DNA from: a bacterium | Lineage (GTDB): Bacteria; Bdellovibrionota; Bdellovibrionia; Bdellovibrionales; Bdellovibrionaceae | Direction: 5' to 3' | Assembly: GCA_019752925.1 (NCBI GenBank) | Contig: JAIELP010000008.1 | Span: 1 to 64,000, forward strand | Length of the DNA: 64,000 nucleotides | Shown: piece after piece, positions 45,501 to 52,443 of the stretch | Layout of the letters: every line of letters starts with the position of its first letter | Numbering within the stretch: position 1 is the first letter of the stretch | Made by a program: the position numbers and the translations under genes | Notes under the pieces: generated by a model | Told to the model about the DNA's origin: nothing | The model's database searches: none | What the model saw: the letters and a program-made list of their open reading frames with translations, nothing else

Positions 45501-45757
45501 GCTTGCTGTAATAAATCTTTTAAATATTTAAAGTACTCCATGTGTCCGCCTTGATACGACGATATACACACACCTTGCGCGCCTTCCTGAAGCACCGCTT
45601 TTACAACATCGTGAACAGAACGATTATGGCCTAAGTGAATAACCTCAGCGCCCATGTCCTGCAAAATACGACGAATGATATTGATGCTGGCATCATGACC
45701 ATCAAATAAAGAAGCTGCAGTTACAACGCGGATCGGATGTTTCGTTTGAGTACTCAT
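42521..45757 (-). CDS. icmF: Fused isobutyryl-CoA mutase (IcmF)
   Basis: A 1078-residue fusion. The B12-binding domain (1-140) has FDGHDASIN (cobalamin-ligand His21) and YGGGGGVI. The MeaB-type GTPase chaperone (about 195-420) has GITGTGGAGKSS (Walker A, 201-212), ETSGIGQ and NKADRRG. The CoA-mutase barrel (about 560-1078) has YHIAEAGANPISQ and other AdoCbl-mutase phrases. It interconverts isobutyryl-CoA and n-butyryl-CoA (some members isovaleryl/pivalyl-CoA), with adenosylcobalamin. First gene of icmF-ech in operon order after hbd, six bases after the crotonase gene. Confidence 0.95.
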   Translation of the reverse strand: MSTQTKHPIRVVTAASLFDGHDASINIIRRILQDMGAEVIHLGHNRSVHDVVKAVLQEGAQGVCISSYQGGHMEYFKYLKDLLQQAGAGYVKIYGGGGGVIVHDEKRELEAYGIAQIFHPDDGRKLGLEGMIRMIIDGCDFDLIEAQKKFAKKQIFENDNIPSVELGVALTAIENGHKDVKLDQFGLAGFARKDKTPLVLGITGTGGAGKSSLIDELSQRFLNAYPGKKLAIVCVDPSKRKTGGSLLGDRIRMNSLSRPHIYMRSVASRGSGKEIASTLPDILKFVKQLDFDFIIAETSGIGQGNMAITDVSDLSMYVMTSDFGAQSQLEKIDMIDFANFVAVNKADRRGAQDALRDVTKQYKRSRKIFDNEAKVPVYLTQASQFNDGGVNQLFFAVSDVLTEKGALPAVNAEFRNSVLSAEEHVIIPAERQNYLAEIVSTNRKYKARVKDLSEKASKLGALHNISKDLKLDAKTVEQQSLEYKKDFEAQELAALEKWDEQQKAYAQDELVFKVRDKEIRQKLTSTSLSGTKIRKVVLPKFKDWGDRFQFIKLENIAGEFPYTAGVFQLKRADEDPKRMFAGEGTPERTNKRFHYLCKGEKAHRLSTAFDSVTLYGQDPNPRPDIFGKVGESGVSICTLDDMKKLYSGFDLVDPNTSVSMTINGPAPMILAFYFNTAIDQQVEKREKELGRKLTEAEWTETKNKTIQQVRGTVQADILKEDQGQNTCIFSINFALKMMGDIQEYFTKNNVKNFYSVSISGYHIAEAGANPISQLAFTLSNGFTFVEYYLSRGLNVDDFAPNLSFFFSNGLDPEYAVLGRVARRIWAIAMRDLYKANDRSQKLKYHIQTSGRSLHAQEIDFNDIRTTLQALLAIYDNCNSLHTNAYDEAITTPTEESVRRAMAIQMIINREFGMTKNENPTQGSYFIEELTELVEEAVLEEFKRINERGGVLGAMETQYQRSKIQEESLYYEHLKHEGTFPIIGVNTFINPKTLASDYVPPKIELARASQEEKNYQLTQVTNFQKTHQTQADLEIKNLKRAALSGENIFEALLSAARHCSLYQMSQALYEVGGQYRRNL

Positions 45758-45763
45758 TAAAAA

Positions 45764-46561
45764 CTATTCCCCTTTAAATACAGGTTTTCTTTTTTCGATA
45801 AAGGCCGTTGTTCCCTCTTTAGTATCAGCTGAATTAAAAAGAGTTCCAAAAATCTGAGCTTCATTTTCTAAAGCTGCTTCGGTTTCTAAATCGAAAGCCT
45901 GATTAATGGATTTTTTAGCTTCAGCTACCGCTAAAGGCGAACGCGATAAAATCATTTCTACTTTTTTCAATACTGTAGGCATGAGTTCAGCTAATGGAAC
46001 CACATGATTTACCAAGCCCATTTGCAATGCCTGAGCAGCATTAATCATTTCGCCCGAGAACGTGAGTTCACGAGCTTTACGAATTCCCACTGCTCGGGTC
46101 AGTCTAACCGTTCCACCGAAGCCGGGAATTAATCCTAAGCTCACTTCAGGTAAACCGAATTTTGCATTTTCACTGGCGATGATAAAATCACACGCTAAGG
46201 CTAATTCTAAGCCGCCACCTAGTGCAAAACCGTTAACAGCTGCAATCACCGGGATTTTTAATAAATTCAGTTCATGAAAAATACTTTGGCCGCGTTTTGC
46301 AAATTGCATGGCTTGGTCTTCATTCATTGAAGTCATTTCTTTAATATCAGCTCCGGCTACAAAAGATTTTTCGCCGGCACCGGTAATAATTAAAGCTTTT
46401 ACATCTTCAAAGCTCATTTCAGAAAGCTGACGACAGGCATCGGCCATTTCATTCAAGAGCGCTGTATTGAGTGCATTTAAAGATTCGGGACGATTCATGG
46501 TTAATATCCACAAACCATTTTCTCTGTTTTCTAATTTAATACTGTTATATTCAAAACCCAT
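45764..46561 (-). CDS. Enoyl-CoA hydratase (crotonase)
   Basis: A 265-residue crotonase with AGAGEKSFVAGADIKEM, ALGGGLELALACD (first catalytic Glu region), FGLPEVSLGLIPGFGGTVRL (second Glu) and the NHVVP stretch. It hydrates short-chain trans-2-enoyl-CoA. It lies between hbd and icmF, consistent with butyryl/isobutyryl-CoA metabolism. Confidence 0.93.
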   Translation of the reverse strand: MGFEYNSIKLENRENGLWILTMNRPESLNALNTALLNEMADACRQLSEMSFEDVKALIITGAGEKSFVAGADIKEMTSMNEDQAMQFAKRGQSIFHELNLLKIPVIAAVNGFALGGGLELALACDFIIASENAKFGLPEVSLGLIPGFGGTVRLTRAVGIRKARELTFSGEMINAAQALQMGLVNHVVPLAELMPTVLKKVEMILSRSPLAVAEAKKSINQAFDLETEAALENEAQIFGTLFNSADTKEGTTAFIEKRKPVFKGE

Positions 46562-46572
46562 ATTGCTCTTTC

Positions 46573-47439
46573 TTATTTAGCGTAATTGTAAAATCCGCGG
46601 CCTGATTTGCGGCCTAACCATCCAGCCTCAACATACTTAACCAGTAACGGGCATGGGCGGTACTTAGAATCACCTAGACCATCATGAAGTACATTCATAA
46701 TCGCTAAGCACGTATCTAAACCGATAAAGTCTGCTAAAGTTAATGGACCCATTGGTTGATTAGTTCCAAGCTTCATGGCTTGGTCGATACTTTCAACTGA
46801 CGCAATACCTTCATGTAATGTGTAAACAGCTTCGTTGATCATCGGCATTAATACGCGGTTAACGATAAAGCCCGGCATATCTTTAACGGATTCAACAAAC
46901 ACCTTACCCAGTTTTTCAGAAAGCTCTTTTGTTGTTTTGAAAGTCTGTTCAGAAGTTTGTAAGCCTTTGATGCCTTCAACTAACTGCATAAGTGGAACCG
47001 GATTCATAAAGTGCATACCAGCAACTTGCTCAGGACGCTTAGTTACGGCCGCAATTTTAGTAATTGAAATTGAAGATGTGTTTGAAGTCAGGATCGCATC
47101 TTTCTTAACGATTTCATCTAGTTCGCGGAATATTTTAAGTTTTAACTCTACGTTTTCAGTAGCCGCCTCAACAACAAAATCACAGTCGGCCATATCTTTC
47201 ATGTTCGTGGTGGCTTTGATTTTTGAAAGTAAAGTTTTCTTTTGATCTTCAGTCATCGTTCCTTTTTTAATTAAACGATCGCAACTTCCTGAAATGGTTC
47301 CAAGACCTTTGTCTAAAGAAGCTGGAGCAATATCAAACATCACAACTTCAAAACCTTGAGCTGCGGCAACTTGTGTTATGCCATTTCCCATTTGTCCTGC
47401 GCCTATAACGCCGATTTTTTTAATTAATGAAATATCCAC
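46573..47439 (-). CDS. hbd: 3-hydroxybutyryl-CoA dehydrogenase
   Basis: About 288 residues. NAD motif GVIGAGQMGNGITQVAA; catalytic region AGMHFMNPVPLMQLVE (His), FIVNRVLMPMINEAV; C-terminal PLTLADFIGLDT and GWLGRKSGRGFYNY. It oxidises (S)-3-hydroxybutyryl-CoA. The frame opens at 47454, but GGAGG then five bases to GTG at 47439 marks the likely start. First gene of the hbd-ech-icmF unit, with an inverted repeat just upstream. Confidence 0.92.
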   Translation of the reverse strand: MDISLIKKIGVIGAGQMGNGITQVAAAQGFEVVMFDIAPASLDKGLGTISGSCDRLIKKGTMTEDQKKTLLSKIKATTNMKDMADCDFVVEAATENVELKLKIFRELDEIVKKDAILTSNTSSISITKIAAVTKRPEQVAGMHFMNPVPLMQLVEGIKGLQTSEQTFKTTKELSEKLGKVFVESVKDMPGFIVNRVLMPMINEAVYTLHEGIASVESIDQAMKLGTNQPMGPLTLADFIGLDTCLAIMNVLHDGLGDSKYRPCPLLVKYVEAGWLGRKSGRGFYNYAK

Positions 47440-47452
47440 GCGATCCTCCATC

Positions 47453-47471
47453 AAAGCTTACAACAAGCTTT
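47453..47471. promoter_or_regulatory. Inverted repeat upstream of hbd
   Basis: AAAGCTT (47453-47459), ACAAC, AAGCTTT (47465-47471): perfect 7-bp arms, 14 bp upstream of the hbd GTG. Candidate operator for control by an acyl-CoA-sensing repressor. No matching copy was found at the fadB-fadA promoter. Confidence 0.3.
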
Positions 47472-47562
47472 TGTGTGTTAAATTTGAGCATTTTAAAAAC
47501 ATCACAATATAGCAAAGAACTAGCCTTGTTTGCAGAGAATTTCCCTCTGAGAATAGTATTAG

Positions 47563-48852
47563 ATGCTATTCGTCATACTCAGCTCCATTTTATTAAATCT
47601 CAATCCGGCTTTTGCTGCTATTTCGCCCGATTCTGAGACTAAATCAGCACTTGAAGTGCCTTTCTATAAGTCAACTTCGAGCCTTTTCCCTTCCGGGTCT
47701 ACAACAATTGAAAATCTTAAAAAACAGGTGGTCGGTAGCGCACAGGCCTCAGCACAATACTATAAGTGGAATAAAATCTATTTCGGGCGCGATGAAATTA
47801 AACCCTTATTCGCTACTCACCTATCACGCCATGTGATCGACGCCAAAACAACAGTTCGGTACAAAGTAATCGATACTAACATCAATACACTTCAACTTTT
47901 TAACGTTGAAAAAAAATTAATCCTGAAAAAAAGCATTAGCGAAGTAATCGCAGATGCCTACGATACAGGTTTTGTGATGGCGCTTAAAGACATATACCTC
48001 AAAACTTCTTTCCGCGACGGCGCCAGTGTTCTAACTACTATTCCGCAAGGAACCCGCCTTGTTGTGGACCAATACGTTAAAGATTATGCACGTGTTAAGT
48101 ATCAGAACTATGATGGCTACGTAAATCTTTCGGAACTTATAACAAAATTCGATTTTGCTACTTTTGTATTTGCCAAAAACACTTGGCATCAGGTGCGCGC
48201 ACGCAATTTTGATAAAATTATTACAAGTAAAAATGAATCTATCTCTTTAAACGACGTTAAAGGTTTATTAACGCCTGATTCAAAAGGAATCATCGCATCT
48301 AATTCTCAAAAAATTCCTTTGTGGAGTCAGGTTGAAACAACTAAAAACAGAATTACTCTTTGGAATCAAAGTAAGCTCAAAGACTACGGTAATGTCTGGT
48401 GGAAAGCCGTAAAAGACGTTGAACAGGTTTATTACCACATTGATGAGTTGTTAAAAAAAGATGTGTCTTCAGTTTCTTTTCACCCACAGAATCCTTTAAA
48501 AGGAATTCTTTCTTCAGATGGAGTTTACATTACTGAAGATGGTGAAAACTGGAGAAAGCTGCAACAGTTTGAAAACTTTAATGGCCCGGTTCACTACTTC
48601 AATGATTTACTTTTATTCGTAGGCAATTTCCGTAGCACTGATGGCGGAAAAAGCTTCGATAACTACATTCAAATCGACAAACTGGCCTCAGCAATTGAAT
48701 ACCAATTCGGATTTGTACCTAAAAAGCTTCAGGTGCGAAAAATTGAAACTAAGGTGCCTTTCCGCATCAAAATTGAAATCGAAACCGGCACCCGCAAAAT
48801 CAAAATGGAAAGCCCTTTATTTGCTCAAGACTGGAAAGCCGTTAAGAGCTAG
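47563..48852 (+). CDS. Secreted protein with an SH3-like domain, function unknown
   Basis: A 429-residue protein with a signal peptide (about 1-18). Residues about 135-195 look SH3-like (SFRDGASVLTTIPQGTRLVVDQYVKDYARVKYQ, NYDGYVNLSELI). The C-terminal third has BNR-like phrases (GVYITEDGENWRKL, FRSTDGGKSFDN). No catalytic motif recognised. Divergent from hbd. Confidence 0.6.
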   Translation: MLFVILSSILLNLNPAFAAISPDSETKSALEVPFYKSTSSLFPSGSTTIENLKKQVVGSAQASAQYYKWNKIYFGRDEIKPLFATHLSRHVIDAKTTVRYKVIDTNINTLQLFNVEKKLILKKSISEVIADAYDTGFVMALKDIYLKTSFRDGASVLTTIPQGTRLVVDQYVKDYARVKYQNYDGYVNLSELITKFDFATFVFAKNTWHQVRARNFDKIITSKNESISLNDVKGLLTPDSKGIIASNSQKIPLWSQVETTKNRITLWNQSKLKDYGNVWWKAVKDVEQVYYHIDELLKKDVSSVSFHPQNPLKGILSSDGVYITEDGENWRKLQQFENFNGPVHYFNDLLLFVGNFRSTDGGKSFDNYIQIDKLASAIEYQFGFVPKKLQVRKIETKVPFRIKIEIETGTRKIKMESPLFAQDWKAVKS

Positions 48853-48969
48853 CACCTGTTCACTGTTAAACAATAATAGTCGCTCTGTAACATTTTTTCA
48901 CATAGTTGACTCACCAGTGTCCTATAAATAGGAATGAGAAGGCCCCTTCTTTGCACAACCTTTTTTGCC

Positions 48970-49740
48970 ATGAATACCAAATACCTCATTTTTATTGCAG
49001 GACTCCTACTAAATCTCAAAGCTTACTCGTTTATTGGAGGCCAAATAGCCCAAACTAAGGAGTTCCCCTCTGTTCTTTATATCGAAGATAATTGTACAGT
49101 TAGCTTGGTAGGCCCTAATAAAATTCTAACCGCCGCCCACTGTGTTTCAAACTTTAAAGACAGCTTCTTAATGCAGCCCGGAAGCAAGATCCGCGTCTAC
49201 AGCTCTCCCATCGTCATAGGCTCTGTTGCTACAGAGGTTACAATTCATAAGTTTGATGTCCACTCTGAGTGGGTAAAGAAATTGAACTCTGGCCAATACA
49301 TGGAAGACTTTATCCAATTACCCGATACAACAGATATAGCCGTTATTACTTTAAAAGAGGACCTCAGTAAGCTGGCATCAGTGCCGGTAGCAACAATTAG
49401 CTTTGCACCACTCAAGGTTAATCAAAAAGTCTATGTCGGTGGGTATGGTTGCGAAGAGGTCGGCGTTCCAAGTCGTGATCCAAAGTATAAATATGCAATT
49501 AAAAATATCAAATCTATAACTGGCAATATATTTCAAGTTACAGATAAAAATTCAAATAATAAATTAACATCAATGGGCTGCGAAGGAGATTCCGGCGGAC
49601 CTGTTCATGTATTACAAAAAAATAAAAAAGTGATCATTGCTATTAACAGCAGCCTGGTTGAGAGCGAAAAAGGAACCGAGATGAATCTACTTATCCTGTC
49701 AAAATTTCAGGTCTGGCTAAAGGAAGCTCTTAAAAACTAA
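48970..49740 (+). CDS. Secreted trypsin-like serine protease
   Basis: About 256 residues. Signal peptide (YLIFIAGLLLNLKAYS), then the S1 activation-type start IGGQIAQTKEFPS. Catalytic His in TAAHCV, Asp in DTTDIAVITL, Ser in MGCEGDSGGPVH; Cys pairs CTVS/AHC and YGC/MGC. The frame also has an ATG at 48934, with a signal-like extension. Neither start has a clear ribosome-binding site, and I prefer 48970. Probably extracellular. Confidence 0.88.
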   Translation: MNTKYLIFIAGLLLNLKAYSFIGGQIAQTKEFPSVLYIEDNCTVSLVGPNKILTAAHCVSNFKDSFLMQPGSKIRVYSSPIVIGSVATEVTIHKFDVHSEWVKKLNSGQYMEDFIQLPDTTDIAVITLKEDLSKLASVPVATISFAPLKVNQKVYVGGYGCEEVGVPSRDPKYKYAIKNIKSITGNIFQVTDKNSNNKLTSMGCEGDSGGPVHVLQKNKKVIIAINSSLVESEKGTEMNLLILSKFQVWLKEALKN

Positions 49741-49743
49741 TGC

Positions 49744-50484
49744 CTAACTCAGTTCGCGATTACCTTGAACCCATATCGGATTCATTTTGTCATACACGAT
49801 TTTCTGTAAATCCTTACGTGTTTCAGTCGTGTAACCTTTAGTTTCTACTGGGGTGAGTATAGTCATATGAATCGTATGCGACCAGCGCCAAGGATTAAAT
49901 AAAATAGCGCCCTTAGGTAAGGCTTCATACGCACCCACAATCACCACTGGCACAACTGGCGCTTCTGCAGACATTGCAAATAAGAATGGTCCCGCTTTAA
50001 ATGGCGAAAGCTCTTTTCCATAAAACCTTCCGCCTTCCGGTGAAAGCGCAAACTGTTCTCCATTATCGAATCTTACTTTAGCTTCTTCATAAATTTTATA
50101 AACTTCTTCGCGGTTGTTACGCGCAATTGGCAAAGTGTCCATTGCACGCATTGTGTGAGAAAAAATCGGAATTTTAAATAACTCAGCCTTCGCACCAAAT
50201 CTTACACCGGGAATATATCCAGCTAAGGCAAATACATCAAAAAAACTGGAGTGATTAAATAAAAATAAACAACCGCCCGCTGGTCGGTTTTCCATTCCAT
50301 TAACGACAACTTTTACCCCACACATACGACAGCATATGCGTCCCCAGAAAGAAACAAACCAGTCATCTAATTTACGCTTATTAAATAAAAAATGCCCCAA
50401 AATAGCCAGTGGGCCCAAAATAATAACCGTGAAAGGAAAAACCAAAGTTGCCAGCACTGATCGTATAAAAGCTAAAAACTTCAT
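49744..50484 (-). CDS. plsC: 1-acyl-sn-glycerol-3-phosphate acyltransferase
   Basis: A 246-residue protein with an N-terminal membrane segment. Acyltransferase motif I is FNHSSFFD (HX4D), motif II RFGAKAEL, motif III SPEGGRF (EGxR) and motif IV-like APVVPVVIVG. It makes phosphatidic acid. The gene overlaps the downstream end of the RelA/SpoT-like gene by 4 bp, so they are co-translated. Confidence 0.9.
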   Translation of the reverse strand: MKFLAFIRSVLATLVFPFTVIILGPLAILGHFLFNKRKLDDWFVSFWGRICCRMCGVKVVVNGMENRPAGGCLFLFNHSSFFDVFALAGYIPGVRFGAKAELFKIPIFSHTMRAMDTLPIARNNREEVYKIYEEAKVRFDNGEQFALSPEGGRFYGKELSPFKAGPFLFAMSAEAPVVPVVIVGAYEALPKGAILFNPWRWSHTIHMTILTPVETKGYTTETRKDLQKIVYDKMNPIWVQGNRELS

Positions 50485-51584
50485 TCAGGAAACAACCTTT
50501 TTACCGCAGCTTTTACCTGGCGATTTTTATAGGCTGAATGCTCAGACTCGCCCGACTGAATTTTTTTGTAAGCGCTGTCATTCATGATCTGAACTTCGAA
50601 AGGATAAAAAAAGCTGAAAGGCTTTCCGCCCGTTTTAGATTCAATTTTGATTAACTGGCGGCAGATAAATTTAATGTACTTAAAGTCCTGTGAAGAGTAT
50701 GGGTTGTCTTTGCGAAATAATCCTAGAAATGCTCCTTGATTGTCATGAATCTTTTTCATTAATAGCCGATCAATCTTATCTGATGAATGTTTGTGATCTT
50801 CTTTATGCTTAGATCTTAACTTCTCGCAAACAGCTAAAAACTCTTCCACTGGGTACATATTGTTTGAAGACTGGTCCGGCATGATCTGAGGATAACTGAT
50901 TAGGTTTTCCTCTACTAAAAAACGTATAACCTGAAAAGAATCAAAAATAGATTTTGTTACAAAACGAATGCCGACTTTATCGAATACTTTTACCGCAAGC
51001 GCATCAGGCTTAGCTAATAATTTAATGACTGTACTGCTCGAATGTTTAAAAGGCTTTGTTTGAAAATCTACCAGATCTATCCCCGGATGACCTTCTTTTT
51101 GGAATGAACGCAGTTGCAGTCTGTCTTCCTGCTTAACTGAATGCTCAAAGGGCGTTAGGATCTGTTTTTGAATTTCTTCTGAAAAAGAGCTGAATAAATC
51201 AGTTTCAGCGTGAACAAACACATGCATACATCGTAAAATTGCACAGGCCCAACGCTGCAAATTTGAATTTTCACTTTGAGAAGCATAGATCAAAACATTG
51301 CGTATATCGCCCAACGCCGCCTTGGTTTTGAGCTCGTTAGGCATTTTATCAAGATTAATTAAAAGCTTCTCGCTCATAAGAACCAAAGCTCTGCGGTGAA
51401 AATACCAAAGGCGTTCTAAATCCTGTGGATTATTAATATTGTAACCATAACTTCTTAAAAAAGATTCAGCCTCATCAAGGCCATGAATATTAAGGGCTTT
51501 GCGATCTAATGCCGAAGCTCCGCCAGCCACAACAGATAACGAAGACTCGTCAAAAAAATAAAAAGAGGAATGTTTTCTTTGCAT
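50481..51584 (-). CDS. Diverged RelA/SpoT-like nucleotidyltransferase-fold protein (TIGR04552-like)
   Basis: A 367-residue cytosolic protein. The C-terminal half reads like an RSH synthetase domain: TKPFKHSSSTVIKLL (K177, K180, S182-184) in place of the RxKxxxS loop, DKVGIRFVT (Asp202, metal-binding in RSH), NPYSSQDFKYI at the NGYxSLH position, FEVQI (Glu330, catalytic in RSH) and SEHSAYKNRQ at the AEHxxxYK position. The N-terminal half is helical. It lies in the operon with plsC. It may make or sense a nucleotide, or be inactive. My match to TIGR04552 is from memory. Confidence 0.55.
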   Translation of the reverse strand: MQRKHSSFYFFDESSLSVVAGGASALDRKALNIHGLDEAESFLRSYGYNINNPQDLERLWYFHRRALVLMSEKLLINLDKMPNELKTKAALGDIRNVLIYASQSENSNLQRWACAILRCMHVFVHAETDLFSSFSEEIQKQILTPFEHSVKQEDRLQLRSFQKEGHPGIDLVDFQTKPFKHSSSTVIKLLAKPDALAVKVFDKVGIRFVTKSIFDSFQVIRFLVEENLISYPQIMPDQSSNNMYPVEEFLAVCEKLRSKHKEDHKHSSDKIDRLLMKKIHDNQGAFLGLFRKDNPYSSQDFKYIKFICRQLIKIESKTGGKPFSFFYPFEVQIMNDSAYKKIQSGESEHSAYKNRQVKAAVKRLFPE

Positions 51585-51636
51585 TCCTCTTGATTGAATA
51601 AGCTTTAATGTGTTTTATCAACCTCTATTCGGCGTT

Positions 51637-52269
51637 TTATTGCAGAATAGCACAGCGTTGGATAAAGAATTGACCTAATGTACCGCTAGCTGGTGCACCA
51701 CCTAGTACGTTTGTAGTATTTTGGTATGCGATCGTACCGCTAAAGTTTTGAGCATCAATTTTACCTTGGAATTTGATTTCACCATATTGATCTTTTAAGC
51801 TTAAAACACCATCACCTGAAGTCGGATTGAACTGACCGGTTATTGTTGCCCCTTTAGTAGATGAAAATCCGATTTCAATTAAGTTTGCTTGTGTTTGATT
51901 AGCCAGCCAAATGCTATCATATATAGTGATTTTCAAGTTAGTATTCGCAGCTACAACATTTCCGGCCGCATCAAGCTTGATTGCACCTGTGAATCGCACA
52001 CCTGTTTGAGCATTTCCTTGCGAGCTGATCGAACCGATTTCATAAGGTGATATCGTTGCTGATAATAAACCTTTAACTTGGTTTTCAAAGTTGTATGAGT
52101 TTGCATTATCGTAGATAGTTCCAACACTCGTTGTAACTCCCGTACATGCACCAGTTGATACGCCTGATATAGTAGCTGTACCGTTGATGGCATTAGCTTT
52201 AACCGAACTTTTTTTCGGACTACAAGCAGCCAATAGTGATAATGCGATTAATATAGTAAGCTTTTTCAT
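51637..52269 (-). CDS. Lipoprotein, function unknown
   Basis: A 210-residue protein with lipobox LLAACS (Cys16). The mature part is beta-rich, with Gly, Thr and Ser repeats, and no domain I recognise. AGGAGG (52275-52280) is a very strong ribosome-binding site but partly buried in a hairpin. Position between the RelA-like and cyclase genes; single-gene unit. Confidence 0.65.
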   Translation of the reverse strand: MKKLTILIALSLLAACSPKKSSVKANAINGTATISGVSTGACTGVTTSVGTIYDNANSYNFENQVKGLLSATISPYEIGSISSQGNAQTGVRFTGAIKLDAAGNVVAANTNLKITIYDSIWLANQTQANLIEIGFSSTKGATITGQFNPTSGDGVLSLKDQYGEIKFQGKIDAQNFSGTIAYQNTTNVLGGAPASGTLGQFFIQRCAILQ

Positions 52270-52277
52270 ATAAGCCT

Positions 52278-52294
52278 CCTATACAACATATAGG
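52278..52294 (-). promoter_or_regulatory. Hairpin overlapping a Shine-Dalgarno sequence
   Basis: Perfect 6-bp arms CCTATA (52278-52283) and TATAGG (52289-52294) with a 5-nt loop; the minus-strand SD AGGAGG (52275-52280) shares three bases with the stem. Could set or regulate translation of the lipoprotein. Confidence 0.35.
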
Positions 52295-52390
52295 CAAGCC
52301 TGATGCCAGCTTTTTGTATCGGCTTGGTACACTCAAATCAAATATACGTATTTTTTCATTTTTAGACACGGGAATGTAATCGGATGTCAA

Positions 52391-52438
52391 AAGCTTAGAC
52401 AATATGATTGCAAGCTTAAATACTCTTATCTAAGCTTA
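52391..52438. repeat. Three AAGCTTA boxes before the cyclase gene
   Basis: AAGCTTA at 52391, 52412 and 52432, spaced 21 and 20 bp (two helical turns), the last ending 5 bp before the ATG. The second and third also form an inverted pair with 7-bp arms. Candidate cooperative operator. Confidence 0.35.
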
Positions 52439-52443
52439 TTTAT

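Noticed and set aside
46835-47245. A 136-residue plus-strand frame across hbd
   Set aside because: Antisense shadow of the dehydrogenase; no family resemblance and no ribosome-binding site.
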